A stretch of DNA of 38,543 nucleotides from Sphingobacteriaceae bacterium (GCA_947453445.1 CANGGP010000030.1:1-38543); one strand, 5' to 3'. Numbered from the stretch's first letter, positions 7,508 to 15,567 are shown. Made by a program: numbers and translations. Notes: a model not told the origin generated them from the sequence alone.

Positions 7508-8083
7508 TCAGGTAATTCTGGTTAAGATTGCAATGATCAATAAAATAATGGCCAATGCGGCGCATAAATATGCCAACATGATGAATGTTGAGTCAAAAAA
7601 GCCTAAAAGGTAAAAAACAGCGGCTACAATTAGAAGCAAAAATGCCAGCTTTCGCAATACTTTGCGAATTACTCTTTTTACGATGGATTGCTTTTCAATT
7701 TTTTGTTTTGAAATCGAATGTCCAACTTGCAACTTACTGTTTGACGAAAAAATTTTTAATGTATTGATGTTGTGTTTGAGGGCTATTTGACTTGAGATGA
7801 ATGCAATCACCTTTTCTTTTACCGGCTTTAGCTTATTTTCTACTTTAGATTCAACAGGCTTGGCTACTTCCTTTAAAACAATCACATTAACAGGCTCTTC
7901 AGCATTGCTAAACTTTTGTTTCTGCGCTTTTAAAGGCGTTTCAGATTCTAATTTATTTGATTTTTGTTGATGGTTCGAGGCAAAATAAAAGCCTTTGTTG
8001 TATCTTCTTTTTTGCAAAGAAAATTTTGTACCACAAGAAAATAAAATGGCACTTAATAATAGAAGCGAAATAATTTTTTTCAT
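7508..8083 (-). CDS. Lipoprotein with QKRRYNKGF motif and two C-terminal TM helices (paralog 1)
   Basis: I do not recognise a function. The 191-residue protein has a lipoprotein signal with lipobox LFSC (C17), then the basic motif QKRRYNKGF at about residues 24-32, shared with the next gene upstream. A polar, Lys/Glu-rich linker follows (about 35-140), ending in a basic stretch (KRVIRKVLRK). Two hydrophobic helices close the protein (about 146-162 and 167-188). Similar short motifs directly after the lipid Cys are, from memory, common in unannotated Bacteroidota lipoproteins. If the Cys is lipidated, both ends sit in membrane, so a link between membranes or an inner-membrane loop is possible. 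It is the last gene of the run after its paralog (42-base gap) and converges on rnpB. Confidence 0.75.
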   Translation of the reverse strand: MKKIISLLLLSAILFSCGTKFSLQKRRYNKGFYFASNHQQKSNKLESETPLKAQKQKFSNAEEPVNVIVLKEVAKPVESKVENKLKPVKEKVIAFISSQIALKHNINTLKIFSSNSKLQVGHSISKQKIEKQSIVKRVIRKVLRKLAFLLLIVAAVFYLLGFFDSTFIMLAYLCAALAIILLIIAILTRIT

Positions 8084-8125
8084 GTTCTTCAGAATTAAGC
8101 GAATTTATAAAATTTCAACGACATC

Positions 8126-8719
8126 TCATTCAACTTGGTTCATGCTATTCATGATTACAAAAAACAGAGCCGATAACAAGGCACTTACCAGAGCAAACAA
8201 CAAATATGCACTTGCTGATGTGCTTAAATATAAGATAAAGTAACCAATGCCTGCAACGGCAAAAAAACCTGCTAAAACACAAACCAACACAAAAAGTGCT
8301 GTACCCGGAATATTATTTTCCTTGTCGGGCTGTTGTTTACGCCTTGAAGAAAAAACACGCTTGTATGTTTTTATTTTATGCAATTGAATCATTGTATGCT
8401 TTCTTTTCAAAAAAGCTGCTGTGTATACTTTTTTTTCAGGAAATGATTGAATAGCATAAGATGCATTTTCAGTTATTTTATTGTTTGCATTTAATTTATC
8501 ATTGATTTTTGTTTCGTTTTCCTTGTTAAAATGATCAAGCACCAATTTATTATCACTTGTGTTTTGGTTTTTTGTTTTTGTTGTTGTTGTTGCTGTTGTG
8601 TTTTGTTTATGAAAAACAGCCCAGTGAAAACCTTTGTTATATCTGCGTTTCTGCACATTTATTTTGGTTGCACAAGCAGAAAAAACAATCAGTAAGCACA
8701 AACAAATGAATGATTTCAT
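8126..8719 (-). CDS. Lipoprotein with QKRRYNKGF motif and two C-terminal TM helices (paralog 2)
   Basis: Function unknown. The 197-residue protein is a diverged paralog of the downstream gene: lipobox FSAC (C16), then QKRRYNKGF at about 23-31, then a Thr/Asn/Lys-rich linker with low complexity (TTATTTTKTK at about residues 41-50), a basic stretch before the membrane region, and two hydrophobic segments (about 140-160 and 168-190). The lipid signal, motif and C-terminal helix pair are kept, while the linker is not alignable by eye. It starts 9 bases after the stop of the 2-epimerase gene, so it is probably co-transcribed with it. Confidence 0.75.
   Translation of the reverse strand: MKSFICLCLLIVFSACATKINVQKRRYNKGFHWAVFHKQNTTATTTTKTKNQNTSDNKLVLDHFNKENETKINDKLNANNKITENASYAIQSFPEKKVYTAAFLKRKHTMIQLHKIKTYKRVFSSRRKQQPDKENNIPGTALFVLVCVLAGFFAVAGIGYFILYLSTSASAYLLFALVSALLSALFFVIMNSMNQVE
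8578..8598. repeat. TTG trinucleotide repeat inside the lipoprotein linker
   Basis: Five TTG units followed by CTG and TTG on the plus strand encode the Thr-rich linker of the minus-strand lipoprotein. Length changes would be in frame and would only lengthen or shorten the linker. Confidence 0.7.
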
Positions 8720-8728
8720 GCAATAATA

Positions 8729-9877
8729 TTAGCGAATGTGATGAATAATTTCTTGACAAATAAACTCGGAGGCCTTACCATCACCATACAAAGCAGGAAA
8801 TTTCAAATCCTTTTTGTGAAACAAAACATTAAAGGCTTCTTTAATTCGTGTTTCGTCGGCATCAACTACTATTGCAGTGCCACATTCAACCAGTTCTACC
8901 CATTCCGTTTCAGGACGTAAGATCACACAAGCCTTTTCGAAATAAAATGCTTCTTTCTGAACGCCGCCGCTATCGGTCATTACCAAGCAACAATTTTTTT
9001 CAAGGGCAATCATTTCCAAAAAAGTTGCGGGTTCCGTCATTTTAAAATGCGGATTCGCTTTCACTGCGGCTAAATTAGCCGGACTAAGATTTTGATCGAG
9101 TAATTTTGCGGTTCGCGGGTGCAATGGCAAAACAACATCCAAATTATTTTGAATTGAAATATCGTTTAAACTTTTAAAGAGGCTGTTTAACCGATCAGGC
9201 TCATCGGTATTATGATTGCGGTGAATGGTTGCAAGGATGAACTTGTTTGTTTGTACATTTAATTTTTGTAAAACATTGGTTTTTTGTTCAGCCACTTCGC
9301 TAAAAAATAAACTGTTATCGTACATCACATCGCCACTGTGATATATTTTGGCGTTGTTGGCGGTATAAGGACCCTGATTATTGTTCTTAAAACCTTCATT
9401 TAATAAATTTTGAAAGCCTGTGCTTGTTGGTGAAAACAACAAGGTGCTCACATGATCACACATAATTCGGTTGATTTCTTCAGGCATCGATTTATTAAAT
9501 GAACGCAAGCCAGCTTCTATATGAATGACAGGTAAGTTTAGTTTTGAAGCCGCAATGGCGCCCGCAAGGGTTGAATTGGTGTCGCCATATAAAACAATGG
9601 CATTCGGCTTTTCATCAAAAATTATCTTTTCGATGCCCACAATCATGGCTGCAGTTTGACTTCCGTGTGATCCTGAACCAATGTTTAAATTATAGTTGGG
9701 AGCAGGAATCCCCAATTCTTCAAAAAACACCTGACTCATATTGGCATCATAATGTTGGCCGGTATGCACGATGATTTCTTGAATTTGATTTGAAAAATTT
9801 TTATGAATGGCACGACTAAAAGCTGCAGCTTTTATAATTTGCGGTCGTGCCCCAATAACAGTGATGAGCTTAATCAT
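8729..9877 (-). CDS. wecB: Non-hydrolysing UDP-GlcNAc 2-epimerase family
   Basis: The 382-residue protein belongs to the non-hydrolysing UDP-HexNAc 2-epimerases, which interconvert UDP-GlcNAc and UDP-ManNAc or act on related diacetamido uronic acids. Seen motifs: VIGARPQIIKAAAF (8-20), HTGQHYD, YGDTNSTLAGAIAA, HIEAGLRSFNKSMPEEINR, and a C-terminal TDSGGVQKEAF with ETEWVELVECG. The TDSGGVQKEAF/ETEWVE form also occurs in WbpI-like 2-epimerases, so the exact substrate is open, and the symbol should be read as family level. It sits in a minus-strand run between the RadC gene (15-base gap) and the paired lipoproteins (9-base gap). It could feed the polysaccharide locus starting near 15 kb. Confidence 0.88.
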   Translation of the reverse strand: MIKLITVIGARPQIIKAAAFSRAIHKNFSNQIQEIIVHTGQHYDANMSQVFFEELGIPAPNYNLNIGSGSHGSQTAAMIVGIEKIIFDEKPNAIVLYGDTNSTLAGAIAASKLNLPVIHIEAGLRSFNKSMPEEINRIMCDHVSTLLFSPTSTGFQNLLNEGFKNNNQGPYTANNAKIYHSGDVMYDNSLFFSEVAEQKTNVLQKLNVQTNKFILATIHRNHNTDEPDRLNSLFKSLNDISIQNNLDVVLPLHPRTAKLLDQNLSPANLAAVKANPHFKMTEPATFLEMIALEKNCCLVMTDSGGVQKEAFYFEKACVILRPETEWVELVECGTAIVVDADETRIKEAFNVLFHKKDLKFPALYGDGKASEFICQEIIHHIR

Positions 9878-9892
9878 TTATAATTTAATTTA

Positions 9893-10591
9893 TTACAATA
9901 GTCCTTCATCGGCAAAGCTAAAATATTTTCCTTCACCTACGATGATGTGATCTAATAAAGATATCTCTAATAAATTAAATGATTCTTTTAATTTTCGTGT
10001 AATGTGTTTATCCTGTTCACTTGGAATAACTTGACCACTGGGGTGGTTGTGGGCAAGAATAACGCCACTGGCGGTTTTTTCGATGGCACATTTACAAATA
10101 AGGCGAACATCAACAACGGTGCCCGCAATGCCACCCTTGCTAATGTTTTGTTCGTGGATTACTTGATTGGCGCGGTCCAATAACACAATCCAAAATTCTT
10201 CATGCGCCAAATCGCTTAATTTTTGCGCCAGTAAATGATAGGCGCTGTTGCTTGTTGTGATTTTTACCTTTTGTACTTCGCTGCTGTCCCCTCTTCTTCT
10301 ACCCAATTCGAAGGTAGCGATAAGGTTGGCTGCTTTTACCACCCCAATGCCTTTGTATTTTTTTAAATCATGCATGGAGGCCCTAGCCAGTGCATTTAAA
10401 TTGTTTTTATAATCCCCGAGTAAGCGTTGGGCCAATTGAACAGCCGTTTCATCTTGATTTCCTGAACCCAATACAATGGCAATGAGTTCGGCATCGCTTA
10501 AATTATTTCGGCCTAGGTTCATGAGTTTTTCGCGTGGGCGATCATCTTCTGCCAAGGACTTTATGGTTAAATGTTTAGAAGTTTCGGACAT
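9893..10591 (-). CDS. radC: RadC family JAMM/JAB-domain protein
   Basis: The 232-residue protein has the full RadC layout: an N-terminal region with DRPREKLMNLGRNNLSDAELIAIVLGSG (18-45), a helix-hairpin-helix around LKKYKGIGVVKAANLIATFELGRR (76-99), and a C-terminal JAMM metalloprotease-like domain with HNHPSG (181-186) and D194, plus E132 upstream. RadC proteins were once linked to DNA repair, but a direct role is not established. It is divergent from the MFS gene (40 bases between starts) and is the first gene of a run with the 2-epimerase. Confidence 0.93.
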   Translation of the reverse strand: MSETSKHLTIKSLAEDDRPREKLMNLGRNNLSDAELIAIVLGSGNQDETAVQLAQRLLGDYKNNLNALARASMHDLKKYKGIGVVKAANLIATFELGRRRGDSSEVQKVKITTSNSAYHLLAQKLSDLAHEEFWIVLLDRANQVIHEQNISKGGIAGTVVDVRLICKCAIEKTASGVILAHNHPSGQVIPSEQDKHITRKLKESFNLLEISLLDHIIVGEGKYFSFADEGLL

Positions 10592-10618
10592 GGTAGGGTT
10601 TATTTTAAAATCATTCTA

Positions 10619-10626
10619 TAATTTTG
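10619..10626 (+). promoter_or_regulatory. -7 box upstream of the MFS gene
   Basis: TAATTTTG matches TAnnTTTG exactly and ends 5 bases before the chosen ATG at 10632. It supports that start, since the upstream in-frame ATGs lie at or before it, inside or next to radC. No clear -33 TTG is seen. Confidence 0.4.
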
Positions 10627-10631
10627 AAACG

Positions 10632-11891
10632 ATGTCGTTTTTTAAAGCAGAATCCATAGGTGTACTTCGAATTAAAGATTTCAGGCACTTTATTTTGGCA
10701 AGGTTTTTTTTAACATTGGCCATACAGATGCAATTCAGTACCATCTATCTTCAAATATATTATGAATATTCAAAAGAGGAAATCATATTGGGATTAATTG
10801 GTTTAGCGGAAGCTGTTCCTTATATCCTGATTTCCTTTTACAGCGGGCATTACGCCGACAAGCACCGTAAAAAGGATATTTTACTCAAGGCCGTTTTGTT
10901 GTTATTTATTGGTGCACTCTTTTTGTTTTTAAATGCACATCACGGCATACATTTGATGCGACAATTTGGATTAACGGTGTTGTTTGTGATTGTGTTTATT
11001 TTCGGCAGTATTCGTTCATTTTTAGGTGCAAGTACAAATCCTTTTATTAGTCAGTTGGTACCGCGACATGCTTATACCCATTCAGCGACATGGAACAGCA
11101 CGGCTTGGCATGTGGCTTGTATTTTGGGGCCCATTGTTGCCGCCTTAATTTATGGCTTTCACAACAATTACAACGGTGCTTGGTGTCATTTTACAGAAAT
11201 GTTGTTATTTGCTTTGGCGCTTTACTTTTTTTTGAAGATTAAAAACAAGGGTTTACCGGAAAAACACAACAATGAAGAAGGCGTTTTGGAAAGTGTAAAA
11301 ACGGGATTAAAGTTTGTGTTTCAAAATAAAATGGTGTTAAGTGCTTTGTCGTTAGATTTATTTGCCGTTTTGTTTGGAGGTGCTGTGGTTTTAATACCCG
11401 CCTTTACCGATAAGGTCTTGCACATGGGGCCACAAGCCTATGGATTATTAAGAACTGCGCCGGCCATAGGAGCTGTTGCAATGGCCATTGTGATGGTGTT
11501 TTATCCGCCATCAAAAAAAGCAGGTAAAGCCTTGTTATGGTCGGTGTTTGCCTTTGGTGTTTTTACGATTTTATTTGGCTTATCAAAATCATATTACATA
11601 GCCTTTTTGATGTTATTTTTCACCGGAGCATTCGACAATGTAAGTGTGATTGTGCGACATAGTATTTTACAACTTCAAACGCCCAATGCCATGCGCGGCA
11701 GGGTGAGTGCGATTAATAGTATTTTTATAGGCAGTAGCAACGAAATTGGCGCTTTTGAAAGCGGCTTTGCAGCTAAAATATTGGGATTGGTGCCATCGAT
11801 CATTTTTGGCGGCGGCATGACCATTTTGGTGGTGCTTGGCATTCACAAAATAAACCCGAAGCTCAAAGATTTAGACATCACAAAAATATAG
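10632..11891 (+). CDS. MFS transporter (EntS/MFS_3-like)
   Basis: A 419-residue inner-membrane protein with about twelve hydrophobic segments and the MFS loop motif GHYADKHRKKDILL between helices 2 and 3, after FRHFILARFFLTLAIQMQFS in helix 1. It resembles the EntS/MFS_3 branch, which exports small compounds such as siderophores or drugs; the cargo cannot be told. The open frame extends upstream to 10476, but that part is antisense to radC and not hydrophobic. MSFFKAESIGVLRIKDFRHF fits the family N terminus, so 10632 is chosen. It appears to be a single-gene unit. Confidence 0.87.
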   Translation: MSFFKAESIGVLRIKDFRHFILARFFLTLAIQMQFSTIYLQIYYEYSKEEIILGLIGLAEAVPYILISFYSGHYADKHRKKDILLKAVLLLFIGALFLFLNAHHGIHLMRQFGLTVLFVIVFIFGSIRSFLGASTNPFISQLVPRHAYTHSATWNSTAWHVACILGPIVAALIYGFHNNYNGAWCHFTEMLLFALALYFFLKIKNKGLPEKHNNEEGVLESVKTGLKFVFQNKMVLSALSLDLFAVLFGGAVVLIPAFTDKVLHMGPQAYGLLRTAPAIGAVAMAIVMVFYPPSKKAGKALLWSVFAFGVFTILFGLSKSYYIAFLMLFFTGAFDNVSVIVRHSILQLQTPNAMRGRVSAINSIFIGSSNEIGAFESGFAAKILGLVPSIIFGGGMTILVVLGIHKINPKLKDLDITKI

Positions 11892-12024
11892 CCAATTAAG
11901 GACTGATTGATAATCATATTGTTCTGCTAAAATGAAGGAAATGCAAAATGATTATTATAAAGTTCGATTTGTTTGGTTTTAATTGACCTAAAATCAAAAT
12001 TAAATCTGTAGCAGTTTTTATATG

Positions 12025-12032
12025 TAATTTTG
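12025..12032 (+). promoter_or_regulatory. -7 box upstream of the TIGR02757 gene
   Basis: TAATTTTG matches TAnnTTTG exactly. It argues against the TTG at 12030 as the start, because that codon overlaps the box. The next ATG is at 12042 and the homology-preferred ATG is at 12072. Confidence 0.38.
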
Positions 12033-12071
12033 AAAAAGACAATGACATTAAGCGGCGGAAATACAAACAAA

Positions 12072-12842
12072 ATGCCACATTCGGAGATAAAGACATTTTT
12101 GGATGAAGCCTATTTTAAATACAATCAACAAAACTTTATTGCTGACGATCCCATTTCGATTCCGCATCAATTTACAAAAAAAGAAGACATTGAAATTTCA
12201 GCTTTTTTGATGGCAAGTTTGGCTTGGGGTAATCGCAAATCCATCATACAAAACGGAAATAAGCTGATGAAATTGATGGATGAAGCACCGCATGATTTTA
12301 TCGTTAACCACAGTAAACAAGAGCGCAGTGTATTTGGTAAATTTGTGCACCGCACATTTAATGGCATCGATTGCATGTTTTTTATACATGCCCTTCAAGT
12401 GCTATATCAAAAGCATGGCGGATTGGAAGGCGCCTTTTATATGGAATCGAAAAATGAGAACATCAAGGCGAATATCATGGCTTTCAGGACAAAATTTCTT
12501 TCTATAAATCATTTATCACGTTCAGAAAAACACATATCGAATCCGGATAAAAACTCAAGTGCCAAACGCTTAAGCATGTATTTAAGGTGGATGGTGCGAA
12601 AGGATAAAAAAGGAGTAGATTTTGGTTTATGGAAAGGTATTTCAAGCGCTCAACTTTGTTTACCATTGGATGTGCATACCGGCAATGTAAGTCGACAACT
12701 AGGCCTTTTAAAACGTAGTCAAAACGATTGGAAAGCCGTTGAAGAAATCACCGAAACATTAAAAAGCTTTGATGCCCTTGATCCTGTAAAATATGATTTT
12801 GCTTTGTTTGGTTTAGGCGCCAACAAAGCCCTTGCGTTTTAA
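12072..12842 (+). CDS. TIGR02757 (DUF2400) family protein
   Basis: The protein of about 256 residues matches the TIGR02757 family of unknown function. The family N terminus FLDEAYFKYNQ..FIADDPISIPHQFTKKEDIEISAFLMASLAWGNRKSI is clear, and the C-terminal part SSAQLCLPLDVHTGNVSRQLGLL followed by DPVKYDFALFGLG resembles the HhH-GPD DNA-glycosylase fold, where a P-x-D-x-H segment is common. A DNA-repair role is therefore only a structural guess. The start at 12072 (MPHSEIK) gives a family-like N terminus; ATG at 12042 would add ten residues. It stands alone between the MFS gene and the convergent lipoprotein gene. Confidence 0.85.
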   Translation: MPHSEIKTFLDEAYFKYNQQNFIADDPISIPHQFTKKEDIEISAFLMASLAWGNRKSIIQNGNKLMKLMDEAPHDFIVNHSKQERSVFGKFVHRTFNGIDCMFFIHALQVLYQKHGGLEGAFYMESKNENIKANIMAFRTKFLSINHLSRSEKHISNPDKNSSAKRLSMYLRWMVRKDKKGVDFGLWKGISSAQLCLPLDVHTGNVSRQLGLLKRSQNDWKAVEEITETLKSFDALDPVKYDFALFGLGANKALAF

Positions 12843-12925
12843 ACTCGAATTTTTCACGCCGTAAATAAATTGTAAGATTGAACTTCATAAAAAATTCATG
12901 GAGTCGACATTGAATGGCATAAAAA

Positions 12926-12947
12926 AGCTGCTTATTTCTAAGCAGCT
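12926..12947 (-). terminator. Rho-independent terminator after the 12964 lipoprotein gene
   Basis: A 9-base-pair stem (AGCTGCTTA / TAAGCAGCT) with a 4-base loop is followed by TTTTT on the minus strand, 16 bases beyond the stop at 12964. The plus-strand side lacks a T-tract, so termination of the opposing TIGR02757 transcript is less certain. Confidence 0.85.
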
Positions 12948-12963
12948 CTCTAAAAAACGTTTA

Positions 12964-13821
12964 TTAATTCGACAAGCGAACCCTTAAGTCACGAATTCTT
13001 TCGGTGATTAACTTCGATTTTACATCATCCATGTCTTTTACATCTTTCACTTCAGAAATCAAGTTGTGAATTTCCTTCAAATCCTTTAACAACATTTTGT
13101 ATTCATTGTCGCCTTTATGGTCTTCTAACATTTTAATGATGTTGCCCAAATGGAAGCGTTGATCCCAAATTAATTTATTCATTTCGGCTTTTGCACTTGG
13201 ATTGGACTCAGCAGCCTTGGTACTTAAATACAATACTTCTACCCAGCTACCGGTAAATACCAATGAAGCAACATAAACACGCTTGTTTGTTCTTAAATAG
13301 GCATCACTTCTTTCATAAATATCGTCTAAAACGGCGAAAAGACTATCTCTGTTACTTAAATTAGATTCTGCTCTTTTGCCTACCATGCTTGCAATGGCGT
13401 TTTTTAAACCCAATCCATCACCCAAAATCATCACACATTTGAGGTATTCTAAAACATCAGCACCCATGTTATTGACAACAGCATATGCCATGTCGATGTT
13501 GTAAATGCCCAAATTCACGGCCTTTTGAAATTCAGATGGCAAACCACCTGCTTTACCGGGTTCGTTCAAAATGGTTCTGTCGTATGATTTCGACATTTTT
13601 TTGATGCCATAAATCAATGAAGCCGGCGACGGAATATTGGCAACAACGAAGTCGAATTTAAAGAGTACAGTGTCATCAACAGTTACTGCTGTAGTGTCGT
13701 GACTAAGTGTAGCCAATGAATCTTGACTTTCGTGGTTGTTTTCTGAATCTTTAGATCCGCCACAACCTGAAAATACAATTGCACTTAAGGCTAAAGTAGC
13801 GATGGTATTAATTATTTTCAT
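12964..13821 (-). CDS. Hypothetical lipoprotein
   Basis: The 285-residue protein has a lipoprotein signal with lipobox FSGC (C20), then a Ser/Asp/Glu-rich spacer. The rest is mostly helical, with segments such as LPSEFQKAVNLGIYNIDMAYAVV and YERSDAYLRTNKRVYVASLVFTGSWVEVLYL, ending in a charged helical tail. It reads like conserved Bacteroidota lipoproteins without a known role. It has its own candidate promoter and terminator and so is probably a single-gene unit. I do not assign a function. Confidence 0.78.
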   Translation of the reverse strand: MKIINTIATLALSAIVFSGCGGSKDSENNHESQDSLATLSHDTTAVTVDDTVLFKFDFVVANIPSPASLIYGIKKMSKSYDRTILNEPGKAGGLPSEFQKAVNLGIYNIDMAYAVVNNMGADVLEYLKCVMILGDGLGLKNAIASMVGKRAESNLSNRDSLFAVLDDIYERSDAYLRTNKRVYVASLVFTGSWVEVLYLSTKAAESNPSAKAEMNKLIWDQRFHLGNIIKMLEDHKGDNEYKMLLKDLKEIHNLISEVKDVKDMDDVKSKLITERIRDLRVRLSN

Positions 13822-13852
13822 GATATCTGTTTTAAATTAATGCTTAAACAAT

Positions 13853-13860
13853 CAAATTTA
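13853..13860 (-). promoter_or_regulatory. -7 box upstream of the 12964 lipoprotein gene
   Basis: TAAATTTG on the minus strand matches TAnnTTTG exactly and would give a leader of about 25 bases before the ATG at 13821. It lies in the short gap after the upstream thioesterase stop. A -33 TTG is not evident. Confidence 0.42.
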
Positions 13861-13868
13861 GCTGAAGG

Positions 13869-14306
13869 CTAAGGTTTAGGTACTACCATGCTTGTAAATC
13901 TACTAACACAACAAAGTTCATAATCCCCGTTTCGAATATCGATTTGCCAGGCGTGTAATTTGCCGCTTGTTTTAATGGCGGTACAAGTAGCAGTCACCAC
14001 GCCATGTGTAACTGACTTTAGGTGTGAAGCATTGATTTCGATACCCACAGCGATGAATTTTTCGCGGTTAATGGCGCACCAAGACGCTACACTGCCAATG
14101 GTTTCGGCCAAGGCAACCGAAGCGCCCCCATGCAATAAGCCGAAAGGTTGTTTGGTTTTTTCAACTACCGGCATTTGAGCCATCAGGTAGTTAGGGCCAA
14201 TTTCTATGAATTTAATTTCGAAGAATTCGCCCAAGGTGTTTTTATTTAGATCATTCAATAAATCCAAACTAATTTCACCCAGCCATATACTTGGTTTTTC
14301 AATCAT
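13869..14306 (-). CDS. PaaI/YdiI-type hotdog thioesterase
   Basis: The 145-residue hotdog protein has HGGASVALAETIGSVASW at about residues 59-76, with E69 in the catalytic position as in the YdiI/MenI type, which hydrolyse acyl-CoAs including DHNA-CoA. It differs from the other thioesterase in this window (at 3722), which has Asp in that place. Substrate not known. Its ATG overlaps the stop of the DUF4956 gene by 4 bases (ATGA), which implies coupled translation. Confidence 0.85.
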   Translation of the reverse strand: MIEKPSIWLGEISLDLLNDLNKNTLGEFFEIKFIEIGPNYLMAQMPVVEKTKQPFGLLHGGASVALAETIGSVASWCAINREKFIAVGIEINASHLKSVTHGVVTATCTAIKTSGKLHAWQIDIRNGDYELCCVSRFTSMVVPKP

Positions 14307-14965
14307 TTCGTTTGTTCTTCCTCAATGAAATACACTTTTATTTGAACTGAATTTTTACCCAAATCTATTTTACCGATTTCTACACGTTGCACTTCAATAC
14401 CTGTGCGTATTTTAATGTCTTCGAATAATAAGTTTCTATTTTCTTTTTTGATGTATTCTAATTTATCGTAGCTAATGGTTTGGCTCGATTCGTGTTGGTG
14501 GTTTGAGCGGTATTCGATGATATATGCCAACAACAAAATCAATGCGTTGATACCAATTAAAAAAGCATAATCGTATTCATCACCGGCACCCTTAATTTTT
14601 GCAACAGCACTAATTAAACCAATGGCAATAACCAAAAAAAGATAACTCATGTCTTTTAGCGATATTTCTTCAGTTTTGTATCGGAGCATGCTAAACACGG
14701 CGAATAGTCCGAATGCAGCGCCCATACTCAAATCAACTTTGTTCAACAAAAAGCAAATTAAAAATATCACCAAATTAAAAGTGAAAAATGTAAAGTATAG
14801 ATCCTTTTTTTGATAAATTTTATGATACAAGCCACGCACAAGGATGCTAATGGATATTAAATCAATGCACAAACGCAGTGCTAATTTCATCACCACTTTC
14901 TGCGTAGCAACTACATCAGCGATGGCCAAGTCATCCGAAATTTGAAGCAACATCAACGCGTTCAT
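14303..14965 (-). CDS. DUF4956 membrane protein
   Basis: The 220-residue protein has about four hydrophobic helices in residues 30-150 and the family signature DLSMGAAFGLFAVFSMLRYKTEEISLKDMSYLFLVIAIGL (78-117). A soluble alpha/beta domain follows (about 165-215: LEYIKKENRNLLFEDIKIRTG... VQRVEIGKIDLGKNSVQIKVYFI), which may face the cytoplasm. In many genomes DUF4956 genes neighbour VTC-domain polyphosphate polymerase genes; no such gene is here. Function unknown. Confidence 0.85.
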   Translation of the reverse strand: MNALMLLQISDDLAIADVVATQKVVMKLALRLCIDLISISILVRGLYHKIYQKKDLYFTFFTFNLVIFLICFLLNKVDLSMGAAFGLFAVFSMLRYKTEEISLKDMSYLFLVIAIGLISAVAKIKGAGDEYDYAFLIGINALILLLAYIIEYRSNHQHESSQTISYDKLEYIKKENRNLLFEDIKIRTGIEVQRVEIGKIDLGKNSVQIKVYFIEEEQTK

Positions 14966-15063
14966 TCTTTGCTTTTATTTAATTTGATTACTGTTTACAA
15001 TCTTGTCTAATTTACTTGATTTGACAATACAAAACAAAGTTCGAAATTGGATATAACAAAAAC

Positions 15064-15567
15064 TTAATAATAGGTGTAAGTATAAATTTTCTTGGCAATC
15101 AGATGATTTTGGGCATCAAAAGTTTTCTTTTCCACTTTCAATCCCTTGGCATCATAAGTATAAATTACTTTTTTAAACAATTGAAACTTACCGTCGTAAA
15201 TCAATTCTTCCTTTTTTTGATTTAATGCATTGTATGAGGTGGTTCTCATTTCGAGCATTTGGTGTTTTTGATTAAATTTTTGTTCGGTAATTAAATCACC
15301 GTTTTTATTGTAATTGTATTTTTTTCTTGACACAAAAATCCCGCTATCGTTGTAATTTACTTCTTCTATTAATAAGCCTGCTTGGTTGTATGTACATTTT
15401 GAATCGGTTAAAACGGTTTTACCGTGAATTTCAGTGGATGTGCAAGTTTGTACTTTATTTTTACTGATTAACTTTTTCTTTTGTCCCCATAAATTGTTTG
15501 ACTGAAACGCAAACAAAAAAAGTAACAAAATAATAAAAAGTAAATGATTGTTCGTCCTATTTTCCAT
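15064..15567 (-). CDS. Secreted protein with YD/RHS-like short repeats
   Basis: From the ATG at 15567 (MENRTNNHLL) the protein has about 167 residues with a signal peptide ending near LWGQ. The mature part holds several repeats of the form YNxxGxLIxExxY (YNQAGLLIEEVNY, YNKNGDLITEQKF, YDAKGLKVEKKTF), like the YD repeats of RHS proteins or similar beta-solenoid units. It is too short to be an RHS toxin. The open frame goes up to 15624, but its first part overlaps the deacetylase-like gene; in-frame ATGs at 15573 and 15576 are alternatives. It is the last gene of the polysaccharide run; a link to that locus is unproven. Confidence 0.7.
   Translation of the reverse strand: MENRTNNHLLFIILLLFLFAFQSNNLWGQKKKLISKNKVQTCTSTEIHGKTVLTDSKCTYNQAGLLIEEVNYNDSGIFVSRKKYNYNKNGDLITEQKFNQKHQMLEMRTTSYNALNQKKEELIYDGKFQLFKKVIYTYDAKGLKVEKKTFDAQNHLIAKKIYTYTYY

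Noticed and set aside
10476-10631. Upstream extension of the MFS gene over radC
   Set aside because: The added 52 residues are antisense to radC, not hydrophobic, and the -7 box at 10619 would lie inside them; the ATG at 10632 fits the family start.
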